Assembly (NCBI GenBank): GCA_034769895.1
Contig: CM068371.1
Coordinates: 401,589,469 to 401,653,468, forward strand
Source: Magicicada septendecula
Lineage: Eukaryota > Arthropoda > Insecta > Hemiptera > Cicadidae
Direction: 5' to 3'
DNA: 64,000 nt
The notes under the pieces were generated by a model. That model worked only from the letters and a program-made list of their open reading frames with translations, did no database searches and was not told the DNA's origin. Below, in pieces: positions 57,731 to 64,000 of this stretch (position 1 is the stretch's first letter; each line of letters starts with the position of its first letter). The translations under genes and the position numbers were made by a program.

Positions 57731-59657
57731 TAATTCTTGGGCCGACTGCTACAATTGTGGCATGAATGTAATTGTCGCCGTCTGCACTTCAATAATTTTC
57801 GGGCCCACTGCTACAATTGTGGCATGAATGTAATTGTCGCCGTCTGCACTTCAATAATTTTCGGGCCCACTGCTACAATTGTGGCATGAATGTAATTGTC
57901 GCCGTCTGCACTTCAATAATTTTCGGGCCCACTGCTACAATTGTGGCATGAATGTAATTGTCGCCGTCTGCACTTCAATAATTCTCGGGCCCACTGCTAC
58001 AATTGTGGCATGAATGTAATTGTCGCCGTCTGCACTTCAATAATTCTCGGGCCCACTGCTACAATTGTGGCATGAATGTAATTGTCGCCGTCTGCACTTC
58101 AATAATTCTCGGGCCCACTGCTACAATTGTGGCATGAATGTAATTGTCGCCGTCTGCACTTCAATAATTCTCGGGCCCACTGCTACAATTGTGGCATGAA
58201 TGTAATTGTCGCCGTCTGCACTTCAATAATTCTCGGGCCTACTGCTACAATTGTGGCATGAATGTAATTGTCGCCGTCTGCACTTCAATAATTCTCGGGC
58301 CCACTGCTACAATTGTGGCATGAATGTAATTGTCGCCGTCTGCACTTCAATAATTCTCGGGCCCACTGCTACAATTGTGGCATGAATGTAATTGTCGCCG
58401 TCTGCACTTCAATAATTCTCGGGCCCACTGCTACAATTGTGGCATGAATGTAATTGTCGCCGTCTGCACTTCAATAATTCTCGGGCCCACTGCTACAATT
58501 GTGGCATGAATGTAATTGTCGCCGTCTGCACTTCAATAATTCTCGGGCCCACTGCTACAATTGTGGCATGAATGTAATTGTCGCCGTCTGCACTTCAATA
58601 ATTCTCGGGCCCACTGCTACAATTGTGGCATGAATGTAATTGTCGCCGTCTGCACTTCAATAATTCTCGGGCCCACTGCTACAATTGTGGCATGAATGTA
58701 ATTGTCGCCGTCTGCACTTCAATAATTCTCGGGCCCACTGCTACAATTGTGGCATGAATGTAATTGTCGCCGTCTGCACTTCAATAATTCTCGGGCCCAC
58801 TGCTACAATTGTGGCATGAATGTAATTGTCGCCGTCTGCACTTCAATAATTCTCGGGCCCACTGCTACAATTGTGGCATGAATGTAATTGTCGCCGTCTG
58901 CACTTCAATAATTCTCGGGCCCACTGCTACAATTGTGGCATGAATGTAATTGTCGCCGTCTGCACTTCAATAATTCTCGGGCCCACTGCTACAATTGTGG
59001 CATGAATGTAATTGTCGCCGTCTGCACTTCAATAATTCTCGGGCCCACTGCTACAATTGTGGCATGAATGTAATTGTCGCCGTCTGCACTTCAATAATTC
59101 TCGGGCCCACTGCTACAATTGTGGCATGAATGTAATTGTCGCCGTCTGCACTTCAATAATTCTCGGGCCCACTGCTACAATTGTGGCATGAATGTAATTG
59201 TCGCCGTCTGCACTTCAATAATTCTCGGGCCCACTGCTACAATTGTGGCATGAATGTAATTGTCGCCGTCTGCACTTCAATAATTCTCGGGCCCACTGCT
59301 ACAATTGTGGCATGAATGTAATTGTCGCCGTCTGCACTTCAATAATTCTCGGGCCCACTGCTACAATTGTGGCATGAATGTAATTGTCGCCGTCTGCACT
59401 TCAATAATTCTCGGGCCCACTGCTACAATTGTGGCATGAATGTAATTGTCGCCGTCTGCACTTCAATAATTCTCGGGCCCACTGCTACAATTGTGGCATG
59501 AATGTAATTGTCGCCGTCTGCACTTCAATAATTCTCGGGCCCACTGCTACAATTGTGGCATGAATGTAATTGTCGCCGTCTGCACTTCAATAATTTTCGG
59601 GCCCACTGCTACAATTGTGGCATGAATGTAATTGTCGCCGTCTGCACTTCAATAATT
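57731..59657. repeat. 62-bp satellite, 31 monomers
   Basis: A 62-bp unit (reference word TGCTACAATTGTGGCATGAA) recurs exactly every 62 bp from 57747 to 59607, giving 31 starts and no length change. Interior units are almost identical and read AATTCTCGGG. Units near the left edge and the last unit read AATTTTCGGG. The first is the most diverged (TTCTTGGGCCGAC). One interior unit has GGGCCTAC. It contains the palindromes ACAATTGT and GGGCCC. No long open frame crosses it. Confidence 0.95.
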
Positions 59658-60245
59658 TACGCGAATGCCTGTTCCGACGTAACATGTCATTCCAACTTTT
59701 GCGTCACCCGACCTCCCCGAAATCTTATGCCACCTTATGGCTTTTCCCATCTTGCCTGATTTTCTGTTGCTGTTCATTCCTTTAGCCGTTGAATATCCCC
59801 CTTCTCACAAGACAGTGGTTTTCCTCCGTTTACCCTCTGAGCAGGGGGGGGTGCCTTTACCACCATATACGTCGTTCCGAGATCTATCTTCGCCGCTGCT
59901 GGCGTTGAGGACTAGTTTCTGTGTTACTCCAGCAGGGTTGCCACTTCTGCCGGATCCACCGTGCTGAAGATTGTGTTGTTCTCTTTCACCGCCGTTATTG
60001 CCTTCATCTGTATCCCTGGACAGGTGACAGTACTATACCCCGCTGTATTGGGTTCTCAGTGGAACTAAACCACCGGGCCCACCCCTCCTCCGTGGACGCA
60101 CTCGCTCAGAATTACCCAAGTGGCAAAGGAGCGAGATTCCGGCGTAAGAGGACCGTCTGTCCGCAGTAAGCTGCATCCATTTAGACAAGGGCTTCAGCCC
60201 CTCCCTCCAAAGTTTTGAACCCGTGAAATTTTAAACGCACAATTT
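59658..60245. other. GC-richer repeat-like segment, unassigned
   Basis: Contains a run of G8 near 59845 and two short overlapping open frames (59737-59967, 59921-60169) without recognisable domains. Composition resembles 20344-21300. It may be part of a retroelement that I cannot name. Confidence 0.3.
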
Positions 60246-60810
60246 TGTTGCGACGGTCTTCCGATCGTCGTAGGTACAGTGAAAAACAAAATACAAGACA
60301 CCAATTAAGCCACTGATCACCAGCTTTAATTATCACAATTGTAATCAACAAAATAGTCTCTTACAACAAATCAAATAAGAATTGTTCACACTCAATAAAA
60401 ATGTCAACGAGTCTCGCACAATTATAAAGCACGTAACTCTTCGCCATAATACTTCGAACCGCACTGTGTAAATCGCCCGACAACAGTGAACTCTAAGCGA
60501 CAGGTATGAGCTACTTATAGTCTGCAGGGTTCCATAATATGCGTCTTTAACAAACACGTGAAAATTCTAGAGAATACTTCAGCGCGGCCATGGCAGGAAC
60601 ACACACCATTGGGCTGGTCAAGAAGCTTCTAGAACGACACCATCGAACGCACGAGACGTTCCGCATTACGTAGGCCTAATACTACCTCTCATGCCAAGCG
60701 TCACGTACGCATTACAGCTGCGGGAATAGCTGAAAAAAAAGAGTAGAACAACGTTCTCCAATGTACCAGAACGTTCCTTAATGGCGTAACTTTTTTTCCG
60801 TTACGTAACA
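60246..60810 (-). repeat. LTR-like repeat family A, copy 4
   Basis: Starts TGTTGCGACGGTCTTCCGAT and ends TTACGTAACA. Shared blocks are ACCAGCTTTAATTATCACAA, AAAATGTCAACGA, GTGTAAATCGCCCGACA and GAACGTTC. TG...CA ends, no internal region. The full length (565 bp) is the longest of the family here. Confidence 0.6.
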
Positions 60811-63587
60811 ATATAATCAATTTGTACATAATACAAATCTTTACACAATTATAAACGTTGAAAGTTGTGCTTTCCAAGTGAACTCAGGTAATTGTTAAAT
60901 GTATAGTGGTATATTGTGAGTTGACAAATTAAAAGTTTTACTGTCTCATTTTGTTTTTTGTTCTGGTAAATGAGAACAGTAGAACATTGTTTTTCTGATT
61001 AAATAAATTTTATTGGTCTCATTAAATAAATTTGCGTTCTCTAACACACACGCGCGCGCGCGCGTGTATGTTGCGTTCTTGTTACACGTAGGCTGAAAGA
61101 AATGTAATTTCAACATGATCAGTTCTTATTGAGACATGGTTATATGTATGTCACAATCATTTATTTATTATAAGTTTTGCTCGTGTGGACAATTCCATCA
61201 TTTCTGCGTCACGAAAAACCTCAGTTCCTCCGCGGAAGAAAATTTTGTGTATGCCTCTACATTTAGTTAGATTTGTGGGACGATTCCTTTCGAAGCTTAG
61301 GCGTTAACTAATTATGCATCATTTGTACTCTCAGGTTTGCGTTGTATCGATTGAAAGTCTCGGTAAAAATATATAGTAATAATCCGTTCGTGTAAAATAA
61401 AATTATCTAAATATTGGTTTCTTAAATGACCGGCTTCGCACTGATGAGATTCACAGTGACGACAGTGGCTATGTCCAGATAACGGCGACGGCAGAGCTGC
61501 AGAGATGGCTTGAGTCACACAGTCCTCTTAGAAGCAGAGCGTTAAGGGGATGGTTCACCAGCGCATCAGCCAACACAATAATACAAACAAACTCAAGGAA
61601 ACTGGAATGGTGAAATGGAAGTGGTGGATTCTCTGGACGGCCGGAACAAGTTGAAGCCAAATTCTTGTTTAGGGCAGGAACAGGAAGAAGAGATGCGCAG
61701 GGAAAAAACAGCTCGCTGCAGGACGAACAAAATTTGCATTCATTCGCACACGCGCGCAACAGTCTTGTACGGTGTTTAGTGTGAACATCGGCTGCAACAA
61801 GCCTGACGAGACCATTAGATATAGCGACAGTATGTGATAGAGCTATAGCGTGTGAGTGAGACAGCGAACTGTTATCGCGTTGTCTCGCCTGTCTCCTCTC
61901 TCCTTTCTAGACACCTTCAGGTATGCTTGTAAGTCGGAAGTAATTCTTTGACTGGCTCGGCACAGTCCACCGCTCCAGAAACACTATCAAGTTTCAACGT
62001 GCATGTGGACTAATGAAACCATATTCAATTATGTCTGGAAACATAAAAGCGAAATACGATTTAAGGTACAGCGGTCTTATGATATGGTGACTGTAACGTA
62101 GGCCCTAAAACTAATACTTGTACTGATGAAATGGTCGGTGGAACGTGTAAATATTGGGCAGTGAACAATAATTAAATTAAATTAGTAATGACTTGCTTTA
62201 GTTCTACAAGCCACATTTGTACAACCTCAATTCAGATGTAAAATTCCGAAGCTGACGTAACGGGTGAAACAATTGTCAGACTAATAATAGGTTGTAGAAC
62301 AACATAAATTGTTTGTTTATTAAACTTAAATACTGGTGATTTCGTTTTCTTACTGTGCAACAGGATGTTTTCGACCTACTGTTACTGCAGTATTGCACGA
62401 TATTTTGCTGCTAACGATTGTTTTTCCTTTCAATTGAATGTTAATGCAGACTCATTATGTTATAACGTACTCGCTGAGGTTATAATCTCAAGGTATTTGT
62501 CGGCTGCTAGTATTATTATTCGGTATTGACGAACTCCTTTGTGATGTATTATTAGGTTTCAAGTGACCTTCACGTGTAACAGTTCACCTCGAGTTAATTA
62601 AAAATTAATTTTTACGATTGCTTGTTGAAGATGACTTTTTTTTAAATACGTGATTCATAGAAGAGAGTTATAGCCAGTCATTCTCTTCTTAGTCACCTGA
62701 ATAACGTTCCACGACAGTTGGCAATTGCTGCTGGGTAAATAATATAAATGACCGAATCGCCTCATTTTGCATTTGTTTTTTACTAACGAATTTTTAATAA
62801 TACTGTTGGTGTACCAGTACAGTCTAGTGTTATAAATAAACAACATCGCCTCCGTCATGGATTAGCCAATGTGATCTGTGCCTCGCACACGGCTGCCGTA
62901 TGTCCTGTCTTCTCTGTGACTAATCTAGACTGATTGAGGTCTATTAGTTCTGTCTATTAGTTGCATCGAGGTCTATATTAGTTATGTCATTTATCAAAAA
63001 TACTTTAAATTCACTTCGTATTCGGTCATTCCTCAAAATTTCAACCCTTGCTTATTGTTTATGAAGCCACGCTGTACATCCATTGATTATTTACTGCCAT
63101 GAACATGTTTAGTTGAACGAGCGAAGCGAGTTCTCAGTTTTAACTCGACCGTTTGGAGTTTTTCCGCCTATCTATTTGGGCGTATGTCTCACGGTACTTT
63201 TGAACGGATCGACCGATTTTCGTAAAATCTGGCATGCATGTCCACACTTTTACCCGAAAGAACCCTATTGTTTTTTAAATTGATCCTAAAATAGTCACGG
63301 GGATTGTTTTGTGAGGGGGTCAAAATAATGAAAAAAAAGTAAAAGTTAATATATTTAGTTACTGATCATACAATTTATCCACGCATAGTGAATGCAATTT
63401 TGTTTGTGACACTCTATACACAATTAAAACTCTTTCCTTTGTTTCCCTTTTTTTTTGAGTGACGCAATTTTGTTTGCGTCGCGATGCTTAAAACAACTTT
63501 TATAAAATTTAGCAGAGTGGCGCACTTTTGTTGCGTCACGATGCTTAACAACCCTTTACATAAATCATTAGCAGAGTGGCGCACTTT
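60811..63587. other. Non-coding, mostly unassigned
   Basis: Contains an alternating purine-pyrimidine tract (CA)n(CG)n at about 61043-61064 and a dispersed repeat at 63110-63260 shared with 43640-43810. In 63400-63587 PBS-like words (AGCAGAGTGGCGCA at about 63510 and 63570) mark the leader of the retroelement that starts at 63588. No gene is supported. Confidence 0.4.
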
Positions 63588-64000
63588 TGTAACGTCTTTT
63601 CGCCGCGTTACAAATCCAGGGAACCCCTCGTAATTAAACTCCGTTAATTAGATGGGCTGCCTACGTTGTAACAGAATTGATCACAAATAATTAATATAAC
63701 AAATTACTTACTAACTGTGTAAGGAAACAATGGCAAGGTATACAATTGATTTAAGCACTCCTCATATGTGTGTAACAAGAAGACTTCTCTTTATTTAACA
63801 TTTAAAAACATTTACTGACAGATCCCATGACATTACTAATTCAATTATTAAATTATTTGAAAGGTTTCTTTAAACTTTGGGATCAAACTTGATTCTATAT
63901 AGCTATACCTCGGATCCGGGTCAACTTTCTGTATTTCTGTAGTTAAGACTTTCTTTTATACTCATTTCATGATATTAGCTTGCAAGACTTTCTTTTATTC
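63588..64000 (-). repeat. Start of a Gypsy-related LTR, cut by window end
   Basis: Begins TGTAACGTCTTTTCGCCGCG directly after GCAGAGTGGCGCACTTT, the same junction as at 37115. It shares ACCTCGGATCCGGGT with both LTRs at 29551 and 37115. It is clearly diverged from them, so it belongs to a related but separate subfamily or an older copy. On the minus strand it would be the 3' end of the 5' LTR. Confidence 0.65.

Noticed and set aside
57731..59657. Regularly spaced array that could suggest CRISPR
   Set aside because: Units are identical over the full 62 bp with no variable spacers, and the context is a eukaryotic genome. It is a satellite.
62115..62145. CTGATGAAATGGTCGG, possible further hammerhead core
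   Set aside because: No GAAA after a foldable stem II.

Overview
The window looks like a piece of a large, AT-rich, transposon-loaded insect genome. It has spliceosomal exons separated by tens of kilobases of TE-filled DNA, Penelope-like elements with GIY-YIG domains, LINEs, mariner, hAT, pogo and P-like DNA transposons, a Ty3/Gypsy element and a 62-bp satellite. The frequent AGGCCTA words and the TE mixture would fit a cockroach or another polyneopteran, but the order cannot be fixed from sequence alone.

Only one host gene is supported. A start exon (ATG at 11751, donor at 11783) and a second coding exon (45446-45684) on the + strand are phase-compatible and would join across an intron of about 33.7 kb. 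The second exon encodes a Gly/Ser/Pro-rich linker and the first half of a PDZ domain that resembles the N-terminal PDZ of PDZ-RhoGEF/LARG proteins (RhoGEF2 in flies). The rest of the PDZ and the catalytic domains would lie beyond the window. Everything between 11783 and 45445 is therefore probably intron 1, and 45685 onward is probably intron 2.

Layout. 1-11400 (5' flank): a decayed minus-strand DUF7869-like gene (1618-3665), a hammerhead-bearing Penelope remnant (4251-4447), a pogo-like element (5542-6149) and two head-to-head Penelope copies that form a 1.28-kb inverted repeat (7086-9954). 11783-45445 (intron 1): LINE fragments (15027, 17701, 21640-23207, 29413, 39747), a pair of opposed hammerheads (18402-18729), a mariner (24376-24957), a hAT (25641-26154), a lone hammerhead (27896-27946), a nearly complete minus-strand Gypsy element with about 1.5-kb LTRs (29551-38633) and a 180-bp MITE (44045-44224). 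45685-56900: a second hAT copy (46962-47846) interrupted by a 261-bp palindromic insertion, then a P-like THAP transposon (about 48059-56103) that carries a Penelope insertion (51657-52707) and an IS630/Tc1-type DDE element (53113-56082) within its right terminal repeat. 57731-59657: 31 copies of an exact-period 62-bp satellite. From 63588 to the end: the start of an LTR related to the Gypsy element.

The most noteworthy structures are the hammerhead-ribozyme motifs of several Penelope families, often in mirror-image pairs, and the nested insertions whose empty sites can be reconstructed inside the window: TA for the DDE element, 8-bp duplications for two hATs and a 15-bp duplication for the palindromic insert. 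No clearly new multi-gene system was found.
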